Assembly: GCA_964571765.1 (NCBI GenBank)
Contig: CAZNDH010000013.1
Coordinates: 1-46,962 of the forward strand
Direction of reading: 5' to 3'
From: ZC4RG35 sp964571765
GTDB lineage: Bacteria; Actinomycetota; Acidimicrobiia; Spongiisociales; ZC4RG35
Length of the DNA stretch: 46,962 nt
Translations under genes and position numbers: made by a program
In this document: positions 7,791 through 16,429 of the stretch, in pieces
Position numbering within the stretch: position 1 is the stretch's first letter
Layout of the letters: each line of letters starts with the position of its first letter
The notes under the pieces: generated by a model
Told to the model about the DNA's origin: nothing
The model's database searches: none
Seen by the model: only the letters and a program-made list of their open reading frames with translations

Positions 7791-9899
7791 TCAGACCAGG
7801 ACGTGGCGAGCACCGACGAAGTCGGAGGTGGGCTCGTAGGCGGAGTGACCGCTGCCGTCGCGAACTCTGACGTCCCTATCGCCCAGTCCGAGAGGAGCCC
7901 CGCCCAACGGGTCGGTGTCACGCCACAGGTTCACCCAATCCCCCGAAAGCTTCTCCTGCACCCGGACGATCAGGTCGTCCACCCCGACCGAAGGGAACAT
8001 GCGCCGATACAGGATTTCCAACGGGCTCCCGTAGGTGAGCAGGGCCAGGTCGGCTGGTTGCTCGAGCCGTTCGACGGCCAGGGCAGCGATCACTGACCCC
8101 TGAGAGTGGGCCTCGAGGATGTCCGGCGGGCTGGTGCGGAGCCGATCGGCCAATGACTCGATCACCTTGGGCCCGTAGGATGGCGGGGCCAGGGGGTGGA
8201 ACCACCGGGGCCACATCGAGGCGACGTCCCAGAGGATGCCCACCTGTCGGTTGGAGGTCCCCCGGCGGATGCTCCCCAAAATGCTCCTCACCACCAGGGT
8301 CACCGGGAGCACCACCACCAGGACCTTGGCCAGATCGACCAGGTCGGAGTAGTCGATCTCGAAGCCGGCGAAGCGTGCCGTCGGCAGCCGGCCCTGGGCG
8401 AACAGCCAGACCAGAGTGCCCCCCACCATCGCCACCAGGAGCGACGGCCACCGCCGCACCCGCCACACCACCAGGGCGGCAGCAGCGACCGCAACCGCGA
8501 GCAACCAGGTGGCCAGCGGGTACACCGGCGACCCTCTTTGCGGGGTGGTCAGGGTTGCCGGGGAACATTGGTCCATGCATCCCGTGGCGAAGGCGATGAT
8601 CCCCGCCACCAGGCCGAACATCGCGGCGACCGTCATCACCGTCTGGCCCCGGGTGGTGACCCGGCGCAGCATGGCCAGCGCCCGACCTCTGGTGGGCAGG
8701 GGATCCCCGTGGAGCATGAGGAACAGGACGGTGATCGCCATGGTGACCACGAGGAGGAGCATGGCTACCGCCACCCAACCGGCGCCGTTGTCGGTCAACT
8801 GGTCGAGCCCGGCATAGCGCTCCCCGATCAGCCCGGCACCCACCCCGAGTGAGGCGCCGAAGAGTCCGCCGACGACCAGCGCTCCCAAGCTGAGCAGGCC
8901 GGCAGTGGTCGCCGCCAGGGCTGTGGCACCCAACGCCAGCGCAGCAACGAAGGTGGTGACGTGGATCCCCGGCCAAGGGGTGGGTGGGGCGGGTGACGAT
9001 AGGAGTAGCCAGTATGAGGCGGCCAGGGCTGCCAGGGCGACCAGAGGTGCCCACGCAGTGAGGACTTGCACCACCCGCGAACGGGGGGAGGTAGTGGTGA
9101 GCACGGTTAGACCGATCGCCATGGCGGCCAGGGCAATTGCCAGCCAGCGAAGCCATTCCACGGCAAGGCCGGAAGCTATCAGCGCCACCATGGCGCCGAT
9201 CCCCGCGGTGAGGTGGAGTCGCCTGATCCGGTGGAGGACGGCGTGCTCACGCCACAGCACCGCCGAGGTGATCGAGCTCCCCGCCGGATCGTCCCATTGA
9301 CCCATCCCCTCCGCCAGGTCGGGGCGATCCCAGAGCCGGGGCGGGAGAAGGTGGCGCCGCCAGGGCGACAGCGAGAGACGCAACCGCTGCGAGGGGGTGA
9401 ACGGGTTGAAGTGGGTCTGCGTGGAGAGCAACACCACCACCCCGACCACCCACGACCCCGCATAGGCCGGCACCGACATCAATAGGACGACCCGTCGCCA
9501 CGAGCCCGGTGCCAATGCGGGGATCACCTCGACGAAGAGGTAGCCCAGCTGCAAGACGAATAGGCAGGTCAGGGCCAGACCGACGAGACGCACCGCGGCG
9601 TGGGTGAGACGATTGGGACGGCTCGTCATCCATCCCGCCACGTTGGCGAAGGCGAAGGGCCCGAGGAGGATCCAGAAGGCGGTGAGCCAGTGGCCGGTGG
9701 TGAGACTTCCCCAATGGAATGCCTCCGCCTCGAAGTGGTGGGTGACACCCTCGGCGTCGTCGGTGCGGTCGGGAGGACGCCGCCGGTAGACCCGGGTGTG
9801 CTCGGTACGGGGGTCCAGCGTGACCGGATCGGTGTACAGCATCTCGCGGGGCGGGGTGCCCGAGACCCCGTGGACCCTGAGCTCGGTGTGGGTAAGCAT
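7791..9899 (-). CDS. Multi-span membrane protein with split alpha/beta-hydrolase features
   Basis: This 702-residue protein begins with a soluble stretch carrying LRVHGVSGTPP, which resembles the first strand and HG oxyanion motif of alpha/beta hydrolases. About ten to twelve membrane spans follow. It ends with a soluble segment holding a serine-nucleophile motif (EAHSQGSVIAAL, Ser near residue 598), an Asp in LWRDTDPLGG and a His in GSGHSAYEP. A full Ser-Asp-His triad is therefore present, but the hydrolase halves are separated by the membrane domain. A membrane lipase or esterase is the inferred role. ATG 9899 (MLTHTEL) is chosen for its GAGGTGA ribosome site; the frame extends further upstream. 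Confidence 0.72.
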   Translation of the reverse strand: MLTHTELRVHGVSGTPPREMLYTDPVTLDPRTEHTRVYRRRPPDRTDDAEGVTHHFEAEAFHWGSLTTGHWLTAFWILLGPFAFANVAGWMTSRPNRLTHAAVRLVGLALTCLFVLQLGYLFVEVIPALAPGSWRRVVLLMSVPAYAGSWVVGVVVLLSTQTHFNPFTPSQRLRLSLSPWRRHLLPPRLWDRPDLAEGMGQWDDPAGSSITSAVLWREHAVLHRIRRLHLTAGIGAMVALIASGLAVEWLRWLAIALAAMAIGLTVLTTTSPRSRVVQVLTAWAPLVALAALAASYWLLLSSPAPPTPWPGIHVTTFVAALALGATALAATTAGLLSLGALVVGGLFGASLGVGAGLIGERYAGLDQLTDNGAGWVAVAMLLLVVTMAITVLFLMLHGDPLPTRGRALAMLRRVTTRGQTVMTVAAMFGLVAGIIAFATGCMDQCSPATLTTPQRGSPVYPLATWLLAVAVAAAALVVWRVRRWPSLLVAMVGGTLVWLFAQGRLPTARFAGFEIDYSDLVDLAKVLVVVLPVTLVVRSILGSIRRGTSNRQVGILWDVASMWPRWFHPLAPPSYGPKVIESLADRLRTSPPDILEAHSQGSVIAALAVERLEQPADLALLTYGSPLEILYRRMFPSVGVDDLIVRVQEKLSGDWVNLWRDTDPLGGAPLGLGDRDVRVRDGSGHSAYEPTSDFVGARHVLV

Positions 9900-9976
9900 G
9901 CTCACCTCGATGTGGCTAGCCACACGGAGATAACCACGATCGGCGGGCGGGCGCCGGTTGGCGGTCCCCGATTGCC

Positions 9977-9982
9977 TACGCT
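9977..9982 (+). promoter_or_regulatory. Leaderless -10 element TACGCT
   Basis: TACGCT lies 6 bases before ATG 9989, where the transcription start would coincide with the start codon. The start has no Shine-Dalgarno site. Confidence 0.5.
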
Positions 9983-9988
9983 TGGCCA

Positions 9989-10999
9989 ATGGAAGAAGAA
10001 CGCATCGCCCTCTTTCTCGACTTCGAGAATCTGGCCATCGGGGTCAGAGAGGCGTCAAGCGGCGCCCAGTTCGACTTCGAGCCGATCGCCAACGCCCTCG
10101 CCGAGAGGGGCAGGGTGGTGTCACGCCGGGCCTACGCCGACTGGTCGATGTTCGCCGAAGCCCGCGATGCCCTCACCCGGGGCCACGTCGAGTTGATCGA
10201 GATCCCCCAGAGAAGAGGTGCCACCCGTAAGAACGCCGCCGACATCAAGATGGCTGTCGACGCCGTGGAGGTCGCCTTCGAGCGTGACTACGTGACGACC
10301 TTCGTGGTGTGCACCGGTGACTCCGATTTCACCCCGTTGGTCCACAAGCTGCGCGAGCTGAACAAGAGGGTGATCGGTGTGGGGGTCAGGGGCTCCACGT
10401 CGAGCCTGCTCCCCGCGGCCTGTGATGAGTTCCTCTTCTACGACAACCTCGAAGGTGTCGACCTGAATCGGGGCAAGAAGCCGGCAAGGAGTGAGGAGCC
10501 CGAGGACCCCACTGGTGCGCCCGACCTGGAGTCGCTGGTCACCAGCACCCTGGGCGGCCTCCTCCGCTCCGGGCAGGGAGAGGTGCTCGCCTCCTCCCTG
10601 AAGAGGGCCATCCTGAGGAAGGACCCCACTTTCTCGGAGACCGACCACGGGTTCCGGGCCTTCGGCGAGCTGATCGCCCATTTGGAGGAACAGGGCATCG
10701 TCGAGCTCAGCGAGGGGCCGGGGCGGGGTGACCCGGTCGTCCAGTTCGCCACCGCCGGTGGAGGCGAGATCGAGGCATTCCAGGTGCTCCACGAAGTGGT
10801 CTCCGACATGGGGGCCCGCAACGGACCCGTGATCCTCTCCGGGCTGAAGAACCAGATGCGCAAGAAGTTGCCCCAGTTCAGCGAAAAGAAATTCGGATAC
10901 GGCGGTTTCCTCCAGTTCTGCAAGGCCGCAGCCACCAAGGGGTTGATCGAGCTGACCTGGGAGGAGGGCGTCGGCGACTACACGGTGACCGCGATTTGA
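9989..10999 (+). CDS. NYN-domain ribonuclease-like protein with OST-HTH domains
   Basis: This 336-residue protein has an N-terminal NYN/PIN-like domain of the LabA/DUF88 family (residues 5-150). Acidic residues sit in the expected places: FLDFEN (Asp11, Asn14), NAADIKMAVDA and CTGDSDFTPLV. Two winged-helix-like segments near 170-245 and 255-335 look like OST-HTH/LOTUS repeats. NYN domains cut RNA and LOTUS domains bind RNA or partner proteins, so RNA processing is the inferred role. A leaderless -10 element precedes ATG 9989. Its stop overlaps the next gene's TTG by four bases, linking it oddly to amine metabolism genes. Confidence 0.87.
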   Translation: MEEERIALFLDFENLAIGVREASSGAQFDFEPIANALAERGRVVSRRAYADWSMFAEARDALTRGHVELIEIPQRRGATRKNAADIKMAVDAVEVAFERDYVTTFVVCTGDSDFTPLVHKLRELNKRVIGVGVRGSTSSLLPAACDEFLFYDNLEGVDLNRGKKPARSEEPEDPTGAPDLESLVTSTLGGLLRSGQGEVLASSLKRAILRKDPTFSETDHGFRAFGELIAHLEEQGIVELSEGPGRGDPVVQFATAGGGEIEAFQVLHEVVSDMGARNGPVILSGLKNQMRKKLPQFSEKKFGYGGFLQFCKAAATKGLIELTWEEGVGDYTVTAI

Positions 11000-12225
11000 C
11001 CACGCGGGTGGTGGTGGTCGGTGCAGGGATCATCGGCGCGTCGATCGCATATCAGCTGGCCCGTCACCACGTCGAGGTAGTGGCAGTCGACAAGGGGGTG
11101 GGACCCGCTGAGGGCTCGACCGGGGCGTCCTCGAGTATCTGCCGTTGTCGGTACACCTTCCCCGAAGTGGTCCGCCTCGCCTACCACGGTCAGGAGGCCT
11201 ACGGTGCCTGGGCGACCTTCACCGGTCTGGAAGAACCTCGCTCGGGGCTGAACCGTGTCGGCGTCCTGTGGATGATGGGGGAGAGCCTGGAGAAGGTAAC
11301 CGCCGACGTCGACAAGCTGCGGTCCCAGGGGGTGGCCGCCGAGGTCTTCGGGCCCGACGATGTCACCGGCAGGTTTCCCGCGGTCTCCAATTGCGGAGAG
11401 CCCTTCGACATGACCGGGGAGACCGAGCACACCTGCCGCCCCGGTGAGGCGTTCCTCTTCGAGTCACAGGGCGGCTATGCCGACCCGGTGGGAGCCAACC
11501 AGGACCTGGTCGAGGCGACCAGGCTTCGTGGCGGCGAGGTGCGCTTCGGCTCCCGGGTGGTGGGAGTGGAGCGGGAGGGGAGCAGGGTCACCGGGGTCAT
11601 CCTCGGTGACGGGACCACACTGTCCGCCGACCTGGTGGTAAACGCCGCCGGCCCGTGGTGTAACCAGCTCAACCGGATGGCCGGGGTGGATCTCTCCTGG
11701 ACCCTGACTCCCACCCGAATCCAGACGGTGTACCGCACCTGGCCGGCGGGCTTGGGCCCGCTTCCGGTCGGGGCCGACATCTCCACCGGGATCTACTTCA
11801 GGCCCGAGTCCGCCGGCCAGCAGGTGCTGATCGGGTCGGTGCTCCCCGAGGACGAGGAGGAGGAAGTGGACGACCCCGACGACTTCAAGAGGATGCCCGA
11901 CCAGGAGTTCACCACCATGAAGCTCGCCGCTTTCCACCACCGGGTGCCTTCACTCGAGGCTCGGGGGGACATCTCAGGGATCGCCGGTCTGTACACCATC
12001 AATCGGGAGGACGTGCATCCGGTGGTGGGACCAACCGGGGTCGACGGGTTCTGGGTGGCCAACGGATTCAGCGGACACGGCTTCAAGCTTGCTCCGTCGG
12101 TGGGCTCGATGGTGGCCCAGGCGGTCTCGGGGGAGACCACCGACTTCGACACCGACGTGCCCATGTCGTTCTTCGCTGTCGACCGCGAACCACTCGACCT
12201 CGCCGTCAAGCACGTTCTCGCCTGA
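10996..12225 (+). CDS. FAD-dependent amine/amino-acid oxidoreductase (DAO family)
   Basis: This 409-residue flavoprotein opens with VVVVGAGIIGASIAYQLA, the DAO-family dinucleotide fold. Its overall length and C-terminal motif (GFWVANGFSGHGFKLAP) match sarcosine oxidase beta subunit, glycine oxidase and D-amino-acid dehydrogenase relatives. It should oxidise a secondary amine or amino acid to an imine; the exact substrate cannot be read from sequence. The start is TTG 10996, inside the NYN gene's stop (TTGA). The next gene, of the imine-reducing ornithine cyclodeaminase family, starts on its last base, which suggests consecutive steps of one pathway. Confidence 0.85.
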   Translation: MTTRVVVVGAGIIGASIAYQLARHHVEVVAVDKGVGPAEGSTGASSSICRCRYTFPEVVRLAYHGQEAYGAWATFTGLEEPRSGLNRVGVLWMMGESLEKVTADVDKLRSQGVAAEVFGPDDVTGRFPAVSNCGEPFDMTGETEHTCRPGEAFLFESQGGYADPVGANQDLVEATRLRGGEVRFGSRVVGVEREGSRVTGVILGDGTTLSADLVVNAAGPWCNQLNRMAGVDLSWTLTPTRIQTVYRTWPAGLGPLPVGADISTGIYFRPESAGQQVLIGSVLPEDEEEEVDDPDDFKRMPDQEFTTMKLAAFHHRVPSLEARGDISGIAGLYTINREDVHPVVGPTGVDGFWVANGFSGHGFKLAPSVGSMVAQAVSGETTDFDTDVPMSFFAVDREPLDLAVKHVLA

Positions 12226-13091
12226 TGCTCTACCTCGACGCCGCCTCCACCCGGGACGCCCTGCCCATGCATGACGCAGTCGAGGCGATGGCCCATGCTT
12301 TCACCGGCGCGGCCGAGACCCCTCTGCGAACCCTGGTCGGGGGGTCGCTGGTCATGCCGGGGCGTCTCGACGGGGACATCGCGGTCAAGGTGGTCTCGGT
12401 GGTGCCGGGCAATCCCGCAGGTTTGGTGGTCCTGTTCGGAGAGGACGGGTCGCCGGCGGGCATCGTCGACGGCCCCACCCTCACCTCGATCCGTACCGGT
12501 GCGGTGTGTGGCCTGGCCACCAGGCTGCTCGCCCCCGAGTCGGTGGAGGTCATGGCGATGCTCGGTGCGGGGGCCATGGCCTTCGACCAGGTGGAGGCGA
12601 TCCGGGCGGTGCGGCCGATCAGGCAGGTCCTGGTCTGGTCTCGGGATCCCTCGAAGGCTGCCACCCTGGCCGAGAGAGTGGGGGGAGAGGCGATCGGAGT
12701 CGCCGCCGATGCCGTCGCCCGGGCCGACGTCATCTCCAGTGCCACTCCGTCGCGCGCCCCGTTGTTCCCTGCCTCCGAAGTCGGGGAGGGCGCCCATGTC
12801 AACGCGGTCGGCGCTTTCACCCCGGAGATGGTGGAGATCCCGCCCGAACTCTTTGCTGACGCCTTCGTGGTGGTCGACGACCGCGATGCGGCTGCCGCAG
12901 AGGCCGGCGACCTGCTGCGAGCGGGCCGTGAGCCCGACGCCACCCTGCGCGAGCTGCTGGAGGGGGCCGTCCTGCCGCCCGGCCGGGGAGTCACCGTGTT
13001 CAAGAGTGTCGGTGTCGCCGCCCAGGATGTCGCCGCCGCCAGGACCGCCCTGGACAACGCCATGTCACGGGGCCTGGGGGTAACCCTATGA
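12225..13091 (+). CDS. Ornithine cyclodeaminase / mu-crystallin family enzyme
   Basis: This 288-residue protein fits the OCD/mu-crystallin family of NAD(P)-dependent enzymes. These include ornithine and alanine cyclodeaminase/dehydrogenases and ketimine reductases. The N-terminal part carries the catalytic Lys region (AVKVVSVVPGNPAG) and the nucleotide-binding part reads VMAMLGAGAMAFDQVEAI near residue 110. Family members often reduce cyclic imines such as pyrroline-2-carboxylate. Its ATG shares one base with the upstream TGA, so it is co-translated with the amine oxidase. Reduction of the imine that the oxidase makes is an attractive but unproven role. Confidence 0.87.
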   Translation: MLYLDAASTRDALPMHDAVEAMAHAFTGAAETPLRTLVGGSLVMPGRLDGDIAVKVVSVVPGNPAGLVVLFGEDGSPAGIVDGPTLTSIRTGAVCGLATRLLAPESVEVMAMLGAGAMAFDQVEAIRAVRPIRQVLVWSRDPSKAATLAERVGGEAIGVAADAVARADVISSATPSRAPLFPASEVGEGAHVNAVGAFTPEMVEIPPELFADAFVVVDDRDAAAAEAGDLLRAGREPDATLRELLEGAVLPPGRGVTVFKSVGVAAQDVAAARTALDNAMSRGLGVTL

Positions 13092-13132
13092 CCATTGGCG
13101 TCAGCACGGCCCGCCTCAACGGCCCCTGATCC

Positions 13133-13164
13133 GGGTGCACGCCGCCGGGGTCCTCCGTGCACCC
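13133..13164. terminator. Long-loop hairpin between convergent genes
   Basis: A perfect 9-base inverted repeat (GGGTGCACG 13133-13141, CGTGCACCC 13156-13164) encloses a 14-base loop. It lies between the convergent OCD and DUF2277 genes and has no T run. A bidirectional termination or processing signal is inferred. Confidence 0.5.
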
Positions 13165-13174
13165 CGATGAGGCG

Positions 13175-13393
13175 CTAGCCGGCTCGGCGGGCTCCCCGGA
13201 TCTCCAGGCCGTCGATGAGACGCTGCGAGGCGCTGGCGATCTCTTCCACCGCCCGGTCGAAGACCTCCTGATTGTGACTCGCAGGTCGGGAGAACCCCGA
13301 GATCTTGCGGACGAACTGGAGGGCGGCCGCCTCGACCTCTTCGGCAGGCGCCGGCTCGCTGCCCTCCCTGAGCACTCTTATCGATCTACACAC
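13175..13393 (-). CDS. DUF2277 family small protein
   Basis: This 72-residue protein matches DUF2277 in length and pattern: a start like MCRSIRVLREG, then AALQFVRKISGFSRP, and a helical end with FDRAVEEIASASQRLIDGL. The family is conserved in actinobacteria and other groups but has no proven function. A TTG at 13399 is in frame, but the family normally begins directly at the MCR sequence. GTG 13393 is therefore preferred. The gene runs in the same direction as the membrane protein gene upstream, 10 bases away, so they may be co-transcribed. Confidence 0.8.
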   Translation of the reverse strand: MCRSIRVLREGSEPAPAEEVEAAALQFVRKISGFSRPASHNQEVFDRAVEEIASASQRLIDGLEIRGARRAG

Positions 13394-13403
13394 CGGCAAG
13401 AAG

Positions 13404-14222
13404 TTACCCGGGTCGGCGGAGACGCTCCACCTCGGCTGCGGCCAAGGCCAGCACCAGGCCCAGCGCCACCGGGGTCAGGGTCTCCACCTCACCCCCGGAG
13501 AGGAGCGCCGAGGCGAAGAGGAGCAGTGCCAACAGCGCCCTTGCCCCGTGCAGACGGTCAGGGTCCATCCGCCACCTCATCCTGGAGTCCACCCGGCTGA
13601 ACGGCTGGGGAGGCGGTCGGATGATGGCGAGAAGCCCGACAAACCCGACCACGGTCACCGCGATCGGCTGCACCTCGAGGACTTGGGTAGGAAATGCCCC
13701 GGCGGCGGTGGCCACCACGGAGGTCCCCAGACCGGTGAGCACCGCGGCGGCCACAGAGGCGGGGTTGGAGCCCTCGGCGATCCGGCCGTCGACATAGATG
13801 CCGACAGCCAACCCAAACCCGGCCACCCAGCCCACCCGGGTGAAGGAGATGGCGGTGGCGTAGACGCCGACGAACACCAGGTCGGTGAGCAGGGGCCGAC
13901 GCCCCGTCGAGTTGAGCACCAGCCGGGCTGCCAGCATCATCCCACCGATGGCGAGGGCCGATGCCGTAGGGTGGCCGGCGATCACCCACCACCCGGCGAC
14001 TGCGGCCGACATCAGTGCCGTCCAGTCATGGTCGGGATCGATCTCGCGAACCAGCGCCCAGACGACAAAGACATGGGCCGGTGCCCAGAGGGTGTCGATG
14101 CTCGCCCCACCGGCCCAGGAGACCACCGCAGCCACCGCGAAACCGCCCATCAACAGGAAGAGGAGGCGGTTGGGCCACCCTCCCATGTCGAAGGGCCTAC
14201 CGAGGTGGCTGCGGAACGCCAT
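13404..14222 (-). CDS. Multi-span membrane protein of unknown function
   Basis: I do not recognise this 272-residue protein. It has about eight hydrophobic segments starting with LLFLLMGGFAVAAVVSW near residue 20. A positively charged loop (RPPPQPFSRVDSRMRWRMDPDR) lies before the last two spans, and there is no soluble domain. It is divergent from the ClC gene and lies upstream of DUF2277 in the same direction. The ATG at 14222 fits the short divergent spacer of 68 bases to the ClC start. Confidence 0.75.
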   Translation of the reverse strand: MAFRSHLGRPFDMGGWPNRLLFLLMGGFAVAAVVSWAGGASIDTLWAPAHVFVVWALVREIDPDHDWTALMSAAVAGWWVIAGHPTASALAIGGMMLAARLVLNSTGRRPLLTDLVFVGVYATAISFTRVGWVAGFGLAVGIYVDGRIAEGSNPASVAAAVLTGLGTSVVATAAGAFPTQVLEVQPIAVTVVGFVGLLAIIRPPPQPFSRVDSRMRWRMDPDRLHGARALLALLLFASALLSGGEVETLTPVALGLVLALAAAEVERLRRPG

Positions 14223-14277
14223 CCGCCCGATTCTGGCCCGGTCGACATCCTGACGCCGATTCGCCGGAGCCTCTTCC

Positions 14278-14283
14278 TAGCCT
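14278..14283 (+). promoter_or_regulatory. Leaderless -10 element TAGCCT
   Basis: TAGCCT lies 7 bases before GTG 14291 and supports that start of the ClC gene. There is no Shine-Dalgarno site. Confidence 0.5.
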
Positions 14284-14290
14284 TCCCCCG

Positions 14291-16402
14291 GTGAACAGGC
14301 CCCTCGACAGCATCCGCCGGCTCCCCGCGGTTGGAGTCCTCGCCGAACGGGAGATGGGCGGGTTCCTTGCCCTGGCCGCCCTGGTAGGCGCCGGGGTGGG
14401 TCTGGGGACCGCGGCCCTGGTTCTGATGTTGGAGGGCATCGAGAGAGTCATTGGCCCGCTGGTGGAGCCGGTTTTCCATCCCGCGGAGCACGGCTGGTTT
14501 GCCCTGACCAGAGCCTGGGTCTTCGTCACCGTCCCCGTCGGACTCCTCCTCGCCTGGTGGATTGCCCGCCGCTTCGCTCCCGAGGTGAGCGGTGACGGTG
14601 TGCCGGAGGCAATCGCCGCCCTCTCGGTCCACGGAGGCAGGATGAGACGCCGGGTCGGGCCCCTGAAGATCCTGGCCACCGCGCTCACCGTTGGGTTCGG
14701 AGGATCGGCGGGCCGGGAGGGGCCTATCGTCCAGGTCGGGGGGGCGGTAGGGTCGTGGGTCTCGCGCCGTTTCGGGCTCGGCGAGGAGCAAGTCCGCTCA
14801 CTGGTCGCTGCCGGAGCCGGGGCCGGGGTAGGGGCCGCATTCAACGCGCCAATCGCCGGGATGCTCTTCGCCCTGGAGGTGATTCTCTCCTCGTTTGCCA
14901 CCAGGCACATGTCGGCGATCGTCATCGCCTCGGTGTCGGCTGCGATCACCTCCCAGCTTCTGGTGGGGCCGGAGCTCGCCCTCCAGGCTGGAGTTCATCG
15001 CCTCAACTCATTCTCCGAGCTCCTCGCCTACACCGGGCTTGCCCTGCTCATCGTCCTGGTCGGGGTGTTCTTCCTGCGGGTCCTCAGCCGGATGGAGACC
15101 GTTGCCGCCCGTCGCGACCGGTCTTGGGGATGGATGCGACCGGTCGGTGCCGGCCTCCTGGTGGCCGGATTGATCTTCTTCGAGCCCCAGCTCTTCGGCA
15201 CCGGGCAGCGTTTCACCAACGAGCTGCTACGAAGCGCCGCCGACGAGGTGTGGTGGGTCCTGCTCCTTCTCGCGCTGGGCAAGGCGGTGGCCACCAGCCT
15301 GACCATCTCCTCAGGGGCTTCTGGGGGTGCCTTCATGCCCTCGCTGTTCATGGGGGCGGCCTTGGGGAGCGGATTCGCCCATCTTCTCGACCCATTCTGG
15401 TTTGGGGCCCGTCCTCTGGAGCCCGGGGCTTTCGCCGTGGTGGGGATGGCCGCCATGTTTGCCGTAGTGGGGCGAGCGCCGCTGACCTCCATCCTCATCG
15501 TCTTCGAGGTCACCGGTGCCCGGGACTACGGGCTGATCCTGCCTCTGATGTTGGTGGCCACCCTGGCCACCTTCCTCGCCGAGCGCCTCCATCCAGACTC
15601 GGTGTACACCCAGGCGCTGCGACGCAAGGGGATCGTCCTGCGCCGGTCGGGGAGCGTCGATCTCCTCGATACCGTGGCGGTGGGCCAGGTGATGGCCCAG
15701 GTGCAGGCCACCGCGAGACCCGAACAGCAGGCAGCCGAGGCCGAGGACCTGATGGGGAGGAACCGCACTCACGGCCTGGCGGTAGTCGACGCGGAGGGCT
15801 ACCTGGTGGGCGTTGTCGCCATGTCCGACGTCACCCGGGCCGGGGGTGACGCAGGGAGGACCGTTGGCGAGGTGATGACCCCGCGGCCGGTCACGGTCAC
15901 CCCGACCACGCCGGTGTCACGGGCGCTGGAGCGGATGGCGGCCCTCGGTGTAGGACGTCTCCCGGTGGTCGACGAGTCCGATCCCAGACGCCTGGTGGGG
16001 ATGTTCCGCCGTGAGGAGGCGGTGAGGGCCTATCACGAGGCACTGGCCACGAGCACCGACTCCGAGCTGCATCGGCGTCGTCTCGCCCAGCGCACCGCTC
16101 CCGGTGCCGGGTATTACGACTTCCGGATCCCTACGGGCTCGATCGCCGACGGGCGCCGGGTGCGCGAGGTCTCCTGGCCCGAGGGCTCCACTTTGGTCTC
16201 GATCCGGCGCGACCGCCAAGTGCTCGTCCCCACCGGGAGCACCGTGCTGTTACCCGGAGACGTGGTCACCGCTTTCGGCACCGACACCTCGAAGCGTCGG
16301 ATGATCGAACGGCTCAACGCCGGCGCGGAAGAGCCCACAGCCGAGATCGAGCTGGGAGTGCTGCCCGACTCGTTTGGGGGGACAGGCGCCGACCCGGCAT
16401 AG
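14291..16402 (+). CDS. ClC chloride channel with CBS and RCK-C domains
   Basis: This 703-residue protein has a ClC membrane domain (residues 15-430), a pair of CBS domains (about 455-580) and a C-terminal RCK-C/TrkA-C domain (about 600-685). ClC motifs include SGDGVPEAI, GREGPIVQ with the gating Glu, FNAPIAGMLFALEV and SGGAFMPSLFMGAALG. The Val after ALE occupies the place of the proton-pathway Glu203 of E. coli ClC, as in channel-type members. This favours a channel over a proton antiporter. The CBS and RCK-C domains suggest nucleotide control. GTG 14291 is chosen; the earlier open frame is antisense to the neighbouring gene. Confidence 0.92.
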   Translation: MNRPLDSIRRLPAVGVLAEREMGGFLALAALVGAGVGLGTAALVLMLEGIERVIGPLVEPVFHPAEHGWFALTRAWVFVTVPVGLLLAWWIARRFAPEVSGDGVPEAIAALSVHGGRMRRRVGPLKILATALTVGFGGSAGREGPIVQVGGAVGSWVSRRFGLGEEQVRSLVAAGAGAGVGAAFNAPIAGMLFALEVILSSFATRHMSAIVIASVSAAITSQLLVGPELALQAGVHRLNSFSELLAYTGLALLIVLVGVFFLRVLSRMETVAARRDRSWGWMRPVGAGLLVAGLIFFEPQLFGTGQRFTNELLRSAADEVWWVLLLLALGKAVATSLTISSGASGGAFMPSLFMGAALGSGFAHLLDPFWFGARPLEPGAFAVVGMAAMFAVVGRAPLTSILIVFEVTGARDYGLILPLMLVATLATFLAERLHPDSVYTQALRRKGIVLRRSGSVDLLDTVAVGQVMAQVQATARPEQQAAEAEDLMGRNRTHGLAVVDAEGYLVGVVAMSDVTRAGGDAGRTVGEVMTPRPVTVTPTTPVSRALERMAALGVGRLPVVDESDPRRLVGMFRREEAVRAYHEALATSTDSELHRRRLAQRTAPGAGYYDFRIPTGSIADGRRVREVSWPEGSTLVSIRRDRQVLVPTGSTVLLPGDVVTAFGTDTSKRRMIERLNAGAEEPTAEIELGVLPDSFGGTGADPA

Positions 16403-16429
16403 AATCATGCAAGCCTGAAGAAGGATCCA

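Noticed and set aside
14015..14290. Extended N-terminus of the ClC protein
   Set aside because: The extra 92 residues are Arg/Pro-rich and antisense to the membrane protein gene. ClC homology begins just after GTG 14291.
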